DNA of 64,000 nt from Paenibacillus protaetiae (GCF_004135365.1 NZ_CP035492.1:1798001-1862000), one strand, 5' to 3'; positions 18,768 to 28,778 are shown, numbered from the stretch's first letter. The notes: generated by a model from the letters alone, not told the origin. Numbers and translations: made by a program.

Positions 18768-18807
18768 ACAAAGCGAGTGAAGGGTAACCTTCCTCGCTTT
18801 GTTTTTT
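18768..18807. terminator. Terminator after tpx
   Basis: ACAAAGCGAG and CTCGCTTTGT arms with an inner GAAGG/CCTTC stem, followed by six T. It can also serve the converging DUF1499 gene. Confidence 0.85.
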
Positions 18808-18815
18808 GTCGTCCG

Positions 18816-19208
18816 CTAAACGTTGGTTGTCTTGTATTGTGCAAGTTTTTTGTCCAGCGTACGGTATATTTCAAGAATAACTCTGTAATTAGATCCGAGA
18901 TCTCCCAGGCTGCCTCTAGAGGCGGAATAAATATCAACAGCGGACGTCACCGGATTTACGCTAATAACCGACACGGTAATATCCATCGTCCGGCCAAATG
19001 CCGTTCTTTTTTCCATGACGATCTCGCCGACACTTTGAACCTCATGAAGAATTTTAAACCCTTGCATCTTCTTGAGAGTGGATGTTACTTCTTCCCAAGC
19101 CTTGTCTTTGGACAGCTTATAAAAATGAGATTTGAGCGCCGGGTCTTTAGCTTTATCTCCCGTTAATTCATGACTGCGCAGCAGCCCCATTAAGGTCCGC
19201 TTCAACAA
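18816..19208 (-). CDS. DUF1499 family protein
   Basis: About 130 residues. The C-terminal part, VDIYSASRGSLGDLGSNYRVILEIYRTLD, fits the DUF1499 signature (SxSRxGxxDLGxNxxR). The middle TAFGRTMDITVSVISVNP matches the strand region. Function is unknown and no signal peptide is seen. The start is uncertain. GGGGGAG lies about 7 bases before two TTG codons (19208 and 19205), and an ATG is available at 19190. It lies just downstream of the 6S RNA gene on the same strand. Confidence 0.65.
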   Translation of the reverse strand: MLKRTLMGLLRSHELTGDKAKDPALKSHFYKLSKDKAWEEVTSTLKKMQGFKILHEVQSVGEIVMEKRTAFGRTMDITVSVISVNPVTSAVDIYSASRGSLGDLGSNYRVILEIYRTLDKKLAQYKTTNV

Positions 19209-19257
19209 CAGAGATCTCCCCCTCTTGCTATGTACGTTGCGTATGACACGAAAAGAC

Positions 19258-19446
19258 AAAAAAAAGAAACCCGCCTATGCCGTCCGACTCACATGTTTCT
19301 GAACCCGCTCTCGCAGGTGGGTGTCCGCAGAAATGGTTTTGAAGTCCCCGTTCGAGGGCATATCAGCTGCATTTCAATATTGAACTCCCGTGAAACAGCC
19401 ATTGGTTCAAAACAACGAAGAGCCGAAACGAACATCGCAGGATGTA
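19258..19446 (-). ncRNA. ssrS: Probable 6S RNA
   Basis: About 189 nt, the usual 6S length, with its own promoter and a U-rich end. The 5' CCUGCGAUGUUCGUUUC pairs with GGACGGCAUAGGCGGG near the 3' end. This is the GAUGUUCG/GGCAU closing-stem pattern of 6S RNAs. GUUUUGAACC pairs with GGUUCAGAAAC across a large internal region, and AAUGG with CCAUU further in. The CACCCACCUG segment also fits Firmicute 6S RNA as I remember it. The closing stem followed by nine U acts as the terminator. 6S RNA binds sigma-A holoenzyme in stationary phase. No protein-coding frame is convincing here. Confidence 0.75.
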
Positions 19447-19452
19447 CTGATT

Positions 19453-19481
19453 ATTATAGCCCTTCGACACGCAAAAGTAAA
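19453..19481 (-). promoter_or_regulatory. Promoter of the 6S RNA gene
   Basis: Minus strand: TTTACT (19476-19481), exactly 17 bases and TATAAT (19453-19458). It places the RNA 5' end near 19446. Confidence 0.75.
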
Positions 19482-19531
19482 CCGCGAAGCGTTTTCCGCT
19501 ATTGGCAAAGCTTGCTTTTGCGCGTCTAGCA

Positions 19532-20293
19532 TTATGATTTGTTATGATCGGAAGACGAATCGGTCAGCTCAGGGAACTCTTCTTCCTCGCCTGCGTTTTC
19601 TTTCGCCTTCTCCGATTGTTCCTGCAGCTTCTGATAAATCAGGTGGAAGCTCCAGAACGATAAATAAGCAATAATGCTTCCCGCGAAAAACGGGATAAGG
19701 AATGTAAATTTCGTGCTGATAAAAATAACGACACCGTTCATCACGACCATCGAGATGGAGCGCAGCGGACGGCCAATCGTAATTAATAAGGCATTTTTAA
19801 CTAATTGAAACGTTTTCATATGATAGTGGACAATCATAGAGAAAAAGTTAAATACTGATATCATTACGAGTACCAGGAACGCCACAAAAATATACGAAAC
19901 GATATTGTTAATCTGATTGCGGTATACGACAAAATCAACAAGCAATATCACTAAAATAACGGTATAAAGAAGACCGCCAAGCATGCTTTGCTTGTAATTT
20001 TCTTTATAGCCTCTGAAAAACGTTTTGAGAAGCGGCACATCAGCTTCTCCCATCACCCATTTCCGCGCAACGGTAAACATAGCCGCCGTAGCAGGAAACA
20101 GTGTAAATGGAGCTGTGACAGCTGCCACAAGCAAAGTGGAGTACAGCTGATTTTTATCCTGGGCAAACAAAGATACAAACGCTGAAAACATAAACGGAAT
20201 TGAACATACGATCCATAAAACATTGGTAACAGCCAGTCGCATAATCCACTCGGATATGCGGTAAAAGCCCCCCATTAAACCTCTAGGTTCCAT
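19532..20293 (-). CDS. YesL-like DUF624 membrane protein
   Basis: The protein has 253 residues with five or six membrane segments and a charged C-terminal tail (EEEEFPELTDSSSDHNKS). The DUF624 pattern includes the N-terminal FYRISEWIMRLAVTNVLWI and GLLYTVILV. YesL relatives often sit beside sugar ABC transporters, but none is here and function is unknown. The ATG at 20293 was chosen because GGAGG lies 8 bases upstream; two earlier in-frame starts lack a good site. Confidence 0.85.
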   Translation of the reverse strand: MEPRGLMGGFYRISEWIMRLAVTNVLWIVCSIPFMFSAFVSLFAQDKNQLYSTLLVAAVTAPFTLFPATAAMFTVARKWVMGEADVPLLKTFFRGYKENYKQSMLGGLLYTVILVILLVDFVVYRNQINNIVSYIFVAFLVLVMISVFNFFSMIVHYHMKTFQLVKNALLITIGRPLRSISMVVMNGVVIFISTKFTFLIPFFAGSIIAYLSFWSFHLIYQKLQEQSEKAKENAGEEEEFPELTDSSSDHNKS

Positions 20294-20456
20294 TTGTTCC
20301 GCCTCCATATAGGTGAATTTATTTCCAATATCCAATGGGTGATACAGGTATTTGCCCGCCTATTTTTACCCGTGCTGGGCGAATGTCCAGACGGCGAACA
20401 CCTAACCGCATAGGATATATTGTTAAAATTAATCAAGTCAGTAAGGAGGCTGCCCC

Positions 20457-20558
20457 ATGAGCAACTACGGTGGTTACGGCGGTGTATGGTCTTCCACAGG
20501 ACTCGTGCTTGTTCTTTTTATCCTGCTGGTTATCATCACGAGATCGTTTGTATATTGA
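20457..20558 (+). CDS. yjcZ: YjcZ family small sporulation protein
   Basis: A 33-residue protein with a Gly/Tyr-rich start (MSNYGGYGGVWSSTG) and one membrane segment (LVLVLFILLVIITRSF). This is the YjcZ/YczN layout found only in spore formers. AAGGAGG is 6 bases before the ATG. The role is not defined beyond association with sporulation. A GC-rich hairpin follows. Confidence 0.85.
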   Translation: MSNYGGYGGVWSSTGLVLVLFILLVIITRSFVY

Positions 20559-20577
20559 AACTTGCGGTTTTAAAAAG

Positions 20578-20622
20578 GAGGGGAGCGTCAAAAGCCACTG
20601 ACCTGCTCCCCTTGCCTGTTTA
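20578..20622. terminator. Hairpin between yjcZ and cshA
   Basis: AGGGGAGC and GCTCCCCT arms with an 18-base loop lie between converging genes. It has a weak T tract on either side, so it is a modest terminator. Confidence 0.5.
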
Positions 20623-20623
20623 A

Positions 20624-22192
20624 TTAGTTATTCGCGAAATCGCTGCCGGACGGCTTGCTTGGACGGCGTTCGCCGCTGCGTCCTTCACGGTTTTCGCGGC
20701 TTTTGTAGCCGTCGCGGCTTTTGCCTTCCCCGCTGCGGTAGCTGCTGCCGCCGCGACGGTCGTCACGGCCGCGGTATCCGCCGCCGCTGCCACTGCCGCT
20801 GCGGTTGCCGCCGTAAGAGCTGCCGTTAAAGCGGCGGCCGTTCGAGCGGACATCCGGTCTGCGTTTTTTCGCACGGATCGGATCTTCAGGCGTAAGCTCG
20901 ATCGTAATGTCCTTCTTCTCGCCGGTAAGCAGCTTGATCGCTGCGGCAAGCAGATGAACGGAATCGTATTGCTCAAGCAATTGGATCGCGATGCCTTTAT
21001 ATTCATTAAAGCTGTCGTCTTGGATCGTCTCCAAAATTTTCTCAGCCGTTACGCGCTGTTTGCCTTCAATCGCTTCCGCGATGCTTGGCAGCGGTTTGCG
21101 CGTAATTTTGTGGCGCGTTACTTTCTCAATAAAATGCAGGTGGTCGATTTCGCGAGGCGTCACGAACGAATAAGCTGCACCTTCTTTACCGGCACGGCCC
21201 GTACGGCCGATACGGTGTACATAACTTTCCGGATCTTGCGGTAAGTCGAAGTTAATTACGTGCGTAACGCCGGAAACGTCCAGGCCGCGTGCCGCTACGT
21301 CTGTTGCAACAAGTACATCAATGCTGCCGTCGCGGAATTTGCGCATTACGTTGTCGCGTTGGTTTTGGGACAAGTCGCCATGCAGGCCGTCTGCGGAATA
21401 ACCGCGTTTTTGCAGCGCTTCGCTCAGTTCGTCGACGCGGCGTTTCGTACGGCCGAAAATAATCGCCAGCTCAGGCGATTCCATGTCGAGCAAACGGCTG
21501 AGGGCATCAAATTTTTGACGCTCATGCACTTCAACATACGATTGCGCAATGGTTGGCGCACTTACTTGCTTCGGAATTACCGATACATGTTCCGGATTTT
21601 TCAGAAACTGTTGTGCAAGCTTCTGGATGTTTGGCGGCATCGTAGCCGAGAACAACATCGTTTGGCGTTCTTCCGGCACCATGCTGAGAATCGACTGAAT
21701 GTCGTCCATGAAGCCCATATCGAGCATTTCGTCCGCTTCGTCGAGAACGACCGTATGCACATCATCCAGACGGATCGTTTTGCGGTTAATATGGTCAAGC
21801 AATCGTCCCGGTGTACCGATAATGATTTGCGGTCTTTTTTTCAACGCGCGGATTTGGCGCCCGATTTCTTGACCGCCGTAAATCGGCAAGGAACGAAGTC
21901 CTTTAAATTTCGTCAGTTTACCAATTTCCTCGGCTACTTGGATAGCAAGCTCGCGTGTCGGCGTCATAATGAGCGCAACGATACGATCTTCTGTAACGGG
22001 GATTTTGTTAATTAACGGAATACCGAATGCAGCCGTTTTTCCTGTACCTGTCTGAGCTTGACCAATGAGGTCGCTCCCTGTCAGCGCTATTGGTATGGAT
22101 TTGTCTTGGATAGGGGTCGATTCCTCGAAACCGAGCTCCGTAATTGCCTGCAACACTTTAGGTTCCAGGCCAAATTCAGCAAATGTTTTCAA
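20624..22192 (-). CDS. cshA: DEAD-box RNA helicase CshA
   Basis: The protein has 522 residues. Motifs in order: Q motif ([13 protein letters not shown]), [38 protein letters not shown], then the second RecA domain with [16 protein letters not shown] and [11 protein letters not shown] basic Gly/Ser/Arg-rich tail ([11 protein letters not shown]...RGRDDRRGG) fits CshA, which works in RNA turnover, ribosome assembly and cold growth. The start is TTG at 22192 with GGAG 11 bases upstream. An overlapping ATG nearby is out of frame. Confidence 0.93.
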   Translation of the reverse strand: MKTFAEFGLEPKVLQAITELGFEESTPIQDKSIPIALTGSDLIGQAQTGTGKTAAFGIPLINKIPVTEDRIVALIMTPTRELAIQVAEEIGKLTKFKGLRSLPIYGGQEIGRQIRALKKRPQIIIGTPGRLLDHINRKTIRLDDVHTVVLDEADEMLDMGFMDDIQSILSMVPEERQTMLFSATMPPNIQKLAQQFLKNPEHVSVIPKQVSAPTIAQSYVEVHERQKFDALSRLLDMESPELAIIFGRTKRRVDELSEALQKRGYSADGLHGDLSQNQRDNVMRKFRDGSIDVLVATDVAARGLDVSGVTHVINFDLPQDPESYVHRIGRTGRAGKEGAAYSFVTPREIDHLHFIEKVTRHKITRKPLPSIAEAIEGKQRVTAEKILETIQDDSFNEYKGIAIQLLEQYDSVHLLAAAIKLLTGEKKDITIELTPEDPIRAKKRRPDVRSNGRRFNGSSYGGNRSGSGSGGGYRGRDDRRGGSSYRSGEGKSRDGYKSRENREGRSGERRPSKPSGSDFANN

Positions 22193-22351
22193 ACTTTCTC
22201 ATACTCCTTCTATCTGCAGCCTACTTGAAAATATCCAAATCATTATATCACAAACAGATGGACGAATACCAGCTAAGCATAAAAAGCCATACTATAAAGC
22301 GAAGCGACAAGGCATTTGTGCCAGTAATCCCCAAGTTTGGAGAGGGCCTTC

Positions 22352-23193
22352 ATGATCAAGTCACCTTATGTATATGCCGCGGTCACAAGTATCGTTATGT
22401 TATGCAGTTCCGTGCTCATCGCCGTCTCCTTCAACTTGTTTCTTATACCGCACCAGCTGCTGAGCGGCGGTATATCCGGCATAGCGATGATGATCGGCTA
22501 CATAACCGGTAGCAATATCGGCTGGCTGTATTTGGTATTGAACATTCCCGTGCTCATTTGGGGCTGGGTCATGCTGGGACGCCGTTTTATCGGATTAAGC
22601 ATATTGAACGTGGTGGCCTCCACGCTGTTTATGCAGCTGATCCCGGTTAAGCCGATTACGGACGATATTGTGCTCGGGGCTGTATTCGGCGGAATCATTC
22701 TTGGCCTTGGCACCGGGTTTGCCCTGCGGTTTAACGGTTCGACCGGGGGTTCGACATTATAGCCTCCATTGTGACCCGAAGGCGCGATTTGCCGATCGGC
22801 ATGATTATTTTTATTTTGAACGGTCTCGTCATCCTGCTGCTGGTGTTGTTCAAAAAAGACTGGAATCTGGCGCTTTATTCCTTGCTTTCCATCTACACCG
22901 CCGGTAAGGTTGTCGACATTATCCATGTCCGCCATTTGAAAATCACGGCGTTTATCGTCACGAACAAGTCAGAAGAAATGCTGAGCAAGCTTCTGAAGCA
23001 TCGCAGAGGGGTAACCATTATGAAGACGCGTGGCGCTTATTCTCAAGAAGAACGGGATATGCTAATGACCGTAAGAACGAGATACGAATTAGCGGACCTC
23101 AGGAAAATGATTCTATCAATCGATCCCAAAGCTTTTGTGACGATCGTAGAAACGGCGGGCATTATCGGCGAATTCCACAGACAAAATGATTAA
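22352..23193 (+). CDS. YitT / DUF2179 family membrane protein; one frameshift
   Basis: About 280 residues once joined. Several membrane segments (YAAVTSIVMLCSSVLIAVSFN, ISGIAMMIGYITG, IGWLYLVLNIPVLIWGW) and the family motif NGSTGG precede the break. The second frame continues DIIASIVTRRRDLPIGM and ends in a cytoplasmic DUF2179 domain (KITAFIVTNKSEEM...RGVTIMKTRGAY). The frames meet at GGGGG (22745-22749). A sixth G gives STGGFDIIA, as in the family. Function is unknown. The ATG at 22352 follows GGAGAGG by 6 bases. Confidence 0.82.
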
Positions 23194-23348
23194 AAAACAG
23201 GCAATAGGCGTTTGGGAAATGCCGTATATCCCTATGTTTTTGAAATTTTTCCTGTTATACTGTGAGTATCCCGTCGCTCCACGTTTCTTGCCATAAGATT
23301 TGCCCTGAATTTTCGATTTTCGAACTTTCATTGAAAGGGTGATGCTGA

Positions 23349-23543
23349 GTGGATATGGAAACTGTCAAATTGTCACAGATTGTGGAAAAACTCGTTCCGG
23401 AGTTAAGTTCATTTCTGACCGAACGGGAGCTCGACATCAGCATCGTGCTGCGCGACGGACTCTCTGTGCTGGAGCCGGAGGACGCTGTTGAGATTGTGCA
23501 GCAGAGCATTTTGGAACAGCAAAGGAATGCTTGTTTGCAGTAA
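23349..23543 (+). CDS. Small acidic protein of unknown function
   Basis: The protein has 64 residues, mostly helical and acidic (VEKLVPELSSFLTERELDI, EPEDAVEIVQQSI). I do not recognise it. Support for it being real comes from an extended -10 (TGTTATACT, 23253-23261), an AAAGGGTGAT ribosome site before the GTG at 23349 (ATG at 23355 is an alternative) and a proper terminator behind it. Confidence 0.6.
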   Translation: MDMETVKLSQIVEKLVPELSSFLTERELDISIVLRDGLSVLEPEDAVEIVQQSILEQQRNACLQ

Positions 23544-23578
23544 CGAAGCATGAATACGAACGGCCTTGTCTTTACGAG

Positions 23579-23605
23579 CCTGCCCTGGCCAGGGGCAGGT
23601 TTTTT
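23579..23605 (+). terminator. Terminator of the small acidic protein gene
   Basis: CCTGCCC and GGGCAGG arms with a short loop, followed by six T. Confidence 0.8.
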
Positions 23606-23740
23606 GTTTGCTTTCGGCGCTTGAAGAGGATGACCAAGGCAACAACCCTATATGATAATCCGTCCTTATCTTCGAAAAAGCAGGTGCAACCTCGTCCAAT
23701 TGTGCTTATAATAAAGACGAAACGCTTACGGGGAGAGAGC

Positions 23741-24952
23741 ATGATGGACATTATTTTATCTTCACTGCTGCTTTTGTACGGCCTTATGGGCGGCAACGGG
23801 GATCAAGACATCACCGCCCAGCAGCTTGCGGTTTCTTATATTAATGCAGCAGCCGGAACGACGATCGTTCAACCGGCTGAAGGTTACCCTGCTTTACCCG
23901 GCGAATCGGATAATTCAGCTCCTGCAGCCAAAACCGATCCGCAGCCGGACGCTCCCGAAATTAAAGGCATTTACGTATCCGCTTACTCTGCAGGCGGAGC
24001 CCGGATGCCCTCGCTGATCAAGCTGGTCGACGATACGGAGCTGAACAGCATGGTTATCGATATGAAAGACGACAACGGATATATTACATACGCGACGGAA
24101 ACGCCGGAACTTCTGGATTTGGGGACGCCGCAAAAGTACATCGGCGACATTAAAGGCCTTATGGATACGTTAAAGCAGCATAACATTTATCCGATCGCCC
24201 GGATTGTAACGTTTAAGGATACGATGCTCGCTACAAAGCACCCGGAGCTATCGTTTTTGCAGGCGGACGGGACGTTGTTAAAAAACAGCAAAGGCGAAAG
24301 CTTTGTCAATCCGTACAGCGAGAAAGTATGGAAATATAATGTAGATATTGCCAAAGAGGCTGCCCGGCTCGGATTTAAAGAAATCCAGTTTGACTATGTC
24401 CGCTTTCCGGAAGGCTTTGAAACCAATGCGGATACGTTAACTTACGAAAAAACGGACAAATCCCGCGTGGACACCATTGCCGGTTTTGTCAAATATGCAA
24501 GGCAGCAGCTGGAGCCGCTTGGCGTCCGGGTATCGGTCGATATATTTGGCTACGCTGCATCCGTCCCTGCTGCTCAAGGGATCGGGCAAGATTTTGTTAA
24601 AATTTCAAATGACGTACATGTCATCTCGCCGATGATCTATCCAAGCCACTACAGCTCCGGCTGGTTCCATCTGGATGATCCCGATATGAACCCTTATGCG
24701 ACTATAAAAGGCGCGATGGAGGATACGCATAAAAAACTGGACCCCATGGGCAGCCTGAAACCGGTTATCCGCCCGTGGATACAGGATTTTACCGCAAACT
24801 GGCTTGGCCGCGGCCATTATATGAAATACGGCAAGGAGCAGGTCGAGCAGCAAATCAAAGCGCTGAAGGATTCCGGCGTCAATGAATATTTGCTCTGGAA
24901 TGCCGGCAATAAATATTCGTTTGACACTTCCGCTTCCGCCGATCCGGATTAG
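23741..24952 (+). CDS. Putative glycoside hydrolase (DUF4015 family)
   Basis: The protein has 403 residues. A short hydrophobic N-terminus (IILSSLLLLYGLMGG) may be an anchor or signal, followed by a low-complexity Pro/Ala stretch. The TIM-barrel part then begins IKGIYVSAYSAGGARMPSLI. Conserved pieces of the family are VIDMKDDNGYI, GFKEIQFDYVRFPEGF and SVDIFGYAASV, with acidic residues that could be catalytic. Substrate is unknown; relatives are probably extracellular polysaccharide hydrolases. The ATG at 23741 has GGGGAGAG upstream and a TATAAT at 23708. Longer in-frame starts run through the preceding terminator. Confidence 0.82.
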   Translation: MMDIILSSLLLLYGLMGGNGDQDITAQQLAVSYINAAAGTTIVQPAEGYPALPGESDNSAPAAKTDPQPDAPEIKGIYVSAYSAGGARMPSLIKLVDDTELNSMVIDMKDDNGYITYATETPELLDLGTPQKYIGDIKGLMDTLKQHNIYPIARIVTFKDTMLATKHPELSFLQADGTLLKNSKGESFVNPYSEKVWKYNVDIAKEAARLGFKEIQFDYVRFPEGFETNADTLTYEKTDKSRVDTIAGFVKYARQQLEPLGVRVSVDIFGYAASVPAAQGIGQDFVKISNDVHVISPMIYPSHYSSGWFHLDDPDMNPYATIKGAMEDTHKKLDPMGSLKPVIRPWIQDFTANWLGRGHYMKYGKEQVEQQIKALKDSGVNEYLLWNAGNKYSFDTSASADPD

Positions 24953-24953
24953 T

Positions 24954-25006
24954 AAAAAAAAAGACGTTCCGAAAGTTACTTCATACTTTCGGAACGTCTT
25001 TTTTTG
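24954..25006. terminator. Strong bidirectional terminator
   Basis: AAAAGACGTTCCGAAAGT pairs with its complement over an 8-base loop. A runs precede it and T runs follow, between converging genes. Confidence 0.93.
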
Positions 25007-25048
25007 GTTAAATGGCTTACGAGCGCAGCGGCGGAAAAAGCTAAGCCG

Positions 25049-26140
25049 TTATGAAGCCGGTTCTTCCTGGCAATCCGGCAGCTTCACCAGAAACGCCGTG
25101 CCGTGCCCCAATTCGCTTTCAACCTGCACGGTGCCGTGATGAAGTTCCACAATTTTTTTGACGAGCGAAAGCCCAAGTCCGCTTCCCCCCGCTTCACGGC
25201 TGCGTGCGGCATCCACTTTAAAGAACCGTTCGAACACAGCTTCATGCTGCTCTTTGGCGATTCCGATGCCCGTATCTGCGATCCGGAATAACAACCCGCT
25301 TCCGTCATGCTTCAGCTCAATTGTAATCGTGCCGTCCTTTGGTGAAAATTTGATCGCGTTATGAATCAAATTCACCCACACTTGGCTGAGCAGATCTTCA
25401 TCCGCTTCTACGGTCACTTCATGCAAATTTACTTGCATATGAATCGATTTATCGGTCCATTGCGGCTCAAACGACAAAATAATGCGGCTGAGCTGACGGT
25501 CGAGGCGATAGCGCTTCAGCTCAAAAGGATGCCGCTCGGAATCCAGCGAAGCAAGCTTCAGCAAATTATCGCTTAGCTTGGATAAACGTTCGCTTTCCGC
25601 CTCGATGATCGATAAATATTGCTGGCGCTCCTGCTCGCTTAGTTTGGCATTGCGCAGCACCCGCGCAAAGCCTTTGATCGACGTCAGCGGAGACTGGATT
25701 TCATGCGAAACGTTCGAGACGAACTCCTGCCTCATATGCTCCAGCTGCTGCAGCTCCAGCACCATATTGTTAAGCCCGTTGGCAATATTCTCAAACGGAT
25801 GCGTCTCATTAAACGGCCCCATATTTTCCTTGCGCAGATCAAGCCGGACGCTGAAATCGCCTTTCGCTATCCGCTCCATCGCCTCAATTAGCGACTGCCC
25901 GTTTTCCCTTCGTTTATGGCCGGTTAACAGCATAATCGTCATCACAAACAAATACATGATGATGATGCCAAGCAGCACATTGGCCATCTGATGAATGTAC
26001 GGATTCAGCTTCCATCCGAACGCATGCAGCAAATAAGGAAGCAGCCAATACCCGACACTCCAGCAGGCAAGCAGCACAAACAAAAAGGCGACGACAGCCG
26101 CTATCATCTGCGCCAGCGCCTTCATAAACCGAATATTCAT
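25049..26140 (-). CDS. Sensor histidine kinase of a two-component system
   Basis: The protein has 363 residues. Two membrane segments (about 12-35 and 52-72) enclose a very short external loop, so it may sense within the membrane. A HAMP linker (EAMERIAKGDFSVRL) follows, then HisKA with FVSNVSHEIQSPLTSIKG (phospho-His). The ATPase domain has VNLIHNAIKFS, RIADTGIGIA and GGSGLGLSLVKKIVELHHG. Its start overlaps the regulator stop by 4 bases. It is third in an ABC exporter, regulator, kinase operon, so an antimicrobial or envelope signal is a reasonable inference. Confidence 0.92.
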   Translation of the reverse strand: MNIRFMKALAQMIAAVVAFLFVLLACWSVGYWLLPYLLHAFGWKLNPYIHQMANVLLGIIIMYLFVMTIMLLTGHKRRENGQSLIEAMERIAKGDFSVRLDLRKENMGPFNETHPFENIANGLNNMVLELQQLEHMRQEFVSNVSHEIQSPLTSIKGFARVLRNAKLSEQERQQYLSIIEAESERLSKLSDNLLKLASLDSERHPFELKRYRLDRQLSRIILSFEPQWTDKSIHMQVNLHEVTVEADEDLLSQVWVNLIHNAIKFSPKDGTITIELKHDGSGLLFRIADTGIGIAKEQHEAVFERFFKVDAARSREAGGSGLGLSLVKKIVELHHGTVQVESELGHGTAFLVKLPDCQEEPAS

Positions 26141-26808
26141 CCCGTTACCTCCAGCCGGTAGCCAAGCCCCCGGATCGTGCTGATTCGGAAACCGCAGCTT
26201 TCGGGAAAACGCTCCCGCAGCCGGTTAATATGGACATCAAGCGTTCGTTCGTTACCTTCAAAATCATAACCCCATATTTCCTCGATCAGCTGCCCGCGGG
26301 AAAACGATTGCCCCGGATAGCTGGCGAGCCTGAACAGCAGCTCGAACTCTTTGAGCGGCAGCGTAATTTCCGTCCCGCCTACCGATGTTTGGTACGTTTT
26401 GCGGTTCATCCACAAACCGCCGATCTGAATCATTTGAGACGCTTCAATCCGGTATCGTTTCAGCAGCGCCTTCACTCTTGCCACTAGCTCAAGCGGTTCG
26501 AACGGCTTCACCATGTAATCGTCCGTCCCCAGCTCAAATCCTTTCAGCTTTTGCGCCACTTCGCCTTTGGCCGTCAGCATGAGTGTAGGGATGTCCCAGA
26601 CTTCCTTCAGCTGCCGGCACAGCTCCCAGCCATCCATGCCGGGCATCATGACATCAATAACAGCCAGATCCACCTTATGGTCTTCCAGCTTATCCATCGC
26701 TTCCAAGCCGTCGGACGCCTGCAGCACTGTAAAGCCTTCCTCTTTCAAAAAATGGCTCACCAGCTCCCGAATATGCGGATCATCATCTACAACAAGCAAT
26801 TTGATCAT
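26137..26808 (-). CDS. OmpR/PhoB-type response regulator
   Basis: The protein has 223 residues. The receiver domain has LLVVDDDPHIREL, phospho-acceptor Asp in LAVIDVMMPGMDGWELC, Thr in PTLMLTAKG and Lys in DDYMVKPFEPLEL. The winged-helix output domain ends with RTLDVHINRLRERF and IRGLGYRLE. GGAGGT precedes the ATG at 26808. It partners the overlapping kinase and lies 27 bases after the ABC transporter gene, which it probably controls. Confidence 0.94.
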   Translation of the reverse strand: MIKLLVVDDDPHIRELVSHFLKEEGFTVLQASDGLEAMDKLEDHKVDLAVIDVMMPGMDGWELCRQLKEVWDIPTLMLTAKGEVAQKLKGFELGTDDYMVKPFEPLELVARVKALLKRYRIEASQMIQIGGLWMNRKTYQTSVGGTEITLPLKEFELLFRLASYPGQSFSRGQLIEEIWGYDFEGNERTLDVHINRLRERFPESCGFRISTIRGLGYRLEVTG

Positions 26809-26835
26809 CGGAATACCTCCCGCTTCCTTTTATCG

Positions 26836-28626
26836 TTATACCTTCTCGGCGATCCGCAGCTGCTGCGCGGCAAACTCCCGGTACAGCGAATGCGTCCGCA
26901 TCAGCTCGTCATGCGTTCCCCTGCCGGTTATGGATCCATGGTCCATAAACAGGATCTGGTCCGCGTCCACAACGGTGGACAAGCGATGCGCGATTACGAT
27001 CGTCGTGCGCCCTTTCATCAGCACGCTTAAAGCTTCCTGAACCGCTTGTTCCGACTTGCTGTCGAGGCTTGACGTCGCTTCATCCAGCAGCAAAATTTGC
27101 GGATTGCGCAAAAGCGCCCTGGCGATAGCGATCCGCTGGCGCTGGCCGCCGGACAACTTCACGCCTCTTTCGCCAACTTCGGTATCATAGCCGGCAGGAA
27201 GCTCGCTTATAAAGCCGTCTGCATAAGCCATAGCCGCAGCCATCCGCAGCTCTTCGTCCGTGACATCCTTGTCGAGGCCGTAACAAATATTATCTTTAAC
27301 CGTGCCGGCGATAAGCGGGCTTTCCTGCGATACGTACCCGATCTGTTTGCGCCAAGACGCAAGCGACAATTCATAAATCGGATCCGGACCCAGCCGAACC
27401 TGCCCCTCCTGCGGCTCATAAAATCGTTCCAACAGCGCAAATAACGTCGTTTTTCCGCTTCCGCTTGGACCAACGATAGCGGTCATTTTGCCTGCTTCAA
27501 TGGTGAAGCTGATATCTTTGATTACGCGCTCATCCGTTTTATAACCAAACGAAAGATGCTCCGCCCGGATCGGAAGACGGGCATTCTCCACTTTCCGCCC
27601 TTGCTCCAGCGCTTCAACCGGCGCCTCCAGCGTTTCGATAATCCGCTCCGTTGCTCCGACCGCCTTTTGCATTTGCGTAAAAAAGGTGGAAATCTGGTTG
27701 ATCGGCATAATGATTTGCATCAAATACAAAATGAATGCGACAAGATCGCCGGCGGTAAGCGCGCCGGAAGAAACCCGCATGCCGCCGTAACCGATCAGCA
27801 GCACCATAACAGCCATCATAACAAATCCGACCAGCGGGCCGATAAACGCCTGAACGCGGCCTTCTTTGACGCCCAGCCGGAACAAACGGCCAATCGCTTG
27901 TTTGCCGCTTTCGTATTCGATGCCTTCGGCACGGTAAGCTTTCACAAGCCGGATTTCCGACACTGCCTGATTCAAGGTGGAAGTAAAACTTGCCGTCTCA
28001 TCCTGCATTGATTTCGAAATCCGGAGCATCATGCGTCCGATCGGAAACATAATCAGTGCTGTCAGCGGGACGGCAAGCAGCATTAACAGCGTCATCCGCC
28101 AATCCAGCGTGAACAAAATAATAACGGCGCCGATAATGGAAATGATGCCGGTGAAAAATCCGGTTACATGCTCCGTAATCAAACCTTTGACGACAGCCGT
28201 ATCGTTCATCATCCGGCTGACAGTCTCGCCGGTCCGATTTTCGTCATAATAGGGCATCTTCAGCAGCAGAAGCTTTTTCCACAACCTGTCGCGGATTTGA
28301 GCCACTACATATTGGCCGGCCTTGCCAAGCAAATAAATCGAAACGCCGGACGCCAGCGCCTGCATTCCGAAGAACAAGCCGAGCACCGCCATTTGCCAGC
28401 CGTTCAGCTCGGATAATGTAAAGCTGTCCACCACACTTTTGGTCATAAGCGGCACGAACAAGCCTGCGACCGTCGAGCATACGCTGAGGATAACAGCGAT
28501 ACCAAGCGTCCACTTCGGCGGCTTCGTATCCCGGATCAGTTTTATGAAAGGACGCAAATGTTTTTTAGGACTTGTTTGGCCTCCGCCGTCTTTTATGGCG
28601 GATCGGCCTGTGCGATTGTTCTCCAT
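26836..28626 (-). CDS. Half-size ABC exporter (membrane plus ATPase domains)
   Basis: The protein has 596 residues. Six membrane segments lie in the first 320 residues. The ATPase domain has Walker [11 protein letters not shown], a Q loop, signature [18 protein letters not shown] and Walker [14 protein letters not shown]. It resembles BmrA/LmrA-type homodimeric multidrug exporters. There is no peptidase domain, and no biosynthetic genes lie nearby. The start at 28626 follows AGGGGGAG; nine extra in-frame codons lack a site. It heads the operon with the two-component genes, which suggests induction by its own substrate. Confidence 0.92.
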   Translation of the reverse strand: MENNRTGRSAIKDGGGQTSPKKHLRPFIKLIRDTKPPKWTLGIAVILSVCSTVAGLFVPLMTKSVVDSFTLSELNGWQMAVLGLFFGMQALASGVSIYLLGKAGQYVVAQIRDRLWKKLLLLKMPYYDENRTGETVSRMMNDTAVVKGLITEHVTGFFTGIISIIGAVIILFTLDWRMTLLMLLAVPLTALIMFPIGRMMLRISKSMQDETASFTSTLNQAVSEIRLVKAYRAEGIEYESGKQAIGRLFRLGVKEGRVQAFIGPLVGFVMMAVMVLLIGYGGMRVSSGALTAGDLVAFILYLMQIIMPINQISTFFTQMQKAVGATERIIETLEAPVEALEQGRKVENARLPIRAEHLSFGYKTDERVIKDISFTIEAGKMTAIVGPSGSGKTTLFALLERFYEPQEGQVRLGPDPIYELSLASWRKQIGYVSQESPLIAGTVKDNICYGLDKDVTDEELRMAAAMAYADGFISELPAGYDTEVGERGVKLSGGQRQRIAIARALLRNPQILLLDEATSSLDSKSEQAVQEALSVLMKGRTTIVIAHRLSTVVDADQILFMDHGSITGRGTHDELMRTHSLYREFAAQQLRIAEKV

Positions 28627-28739
28627 TCTGTCTCCCCCTAATTGCCTGCTCATGTGACCTTGATGGGCTTTATAAACTACAAGATACCGCTCCTATGTAA
28701 ACTGGATTTAAATCAGCTTATTATCTCCTTCTCCGCAAC

Positions 28740-28778
28740 AAAAAAGGCGCAGAGCATAATGCCCTGTGCCTTTTTTCG
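28740..28778 (-). terminator. pfkA terminator
   Basis: AAAAAAGGCGCAG and complement (one mismatch) lead into T residues on the minus strand. It separates pfkA from the exporter operon. Confidence 0.85.

Noticed and set aside
21260-22015. 251-codon plus-strand frame
   Set aside because: It is antisense to cshA.
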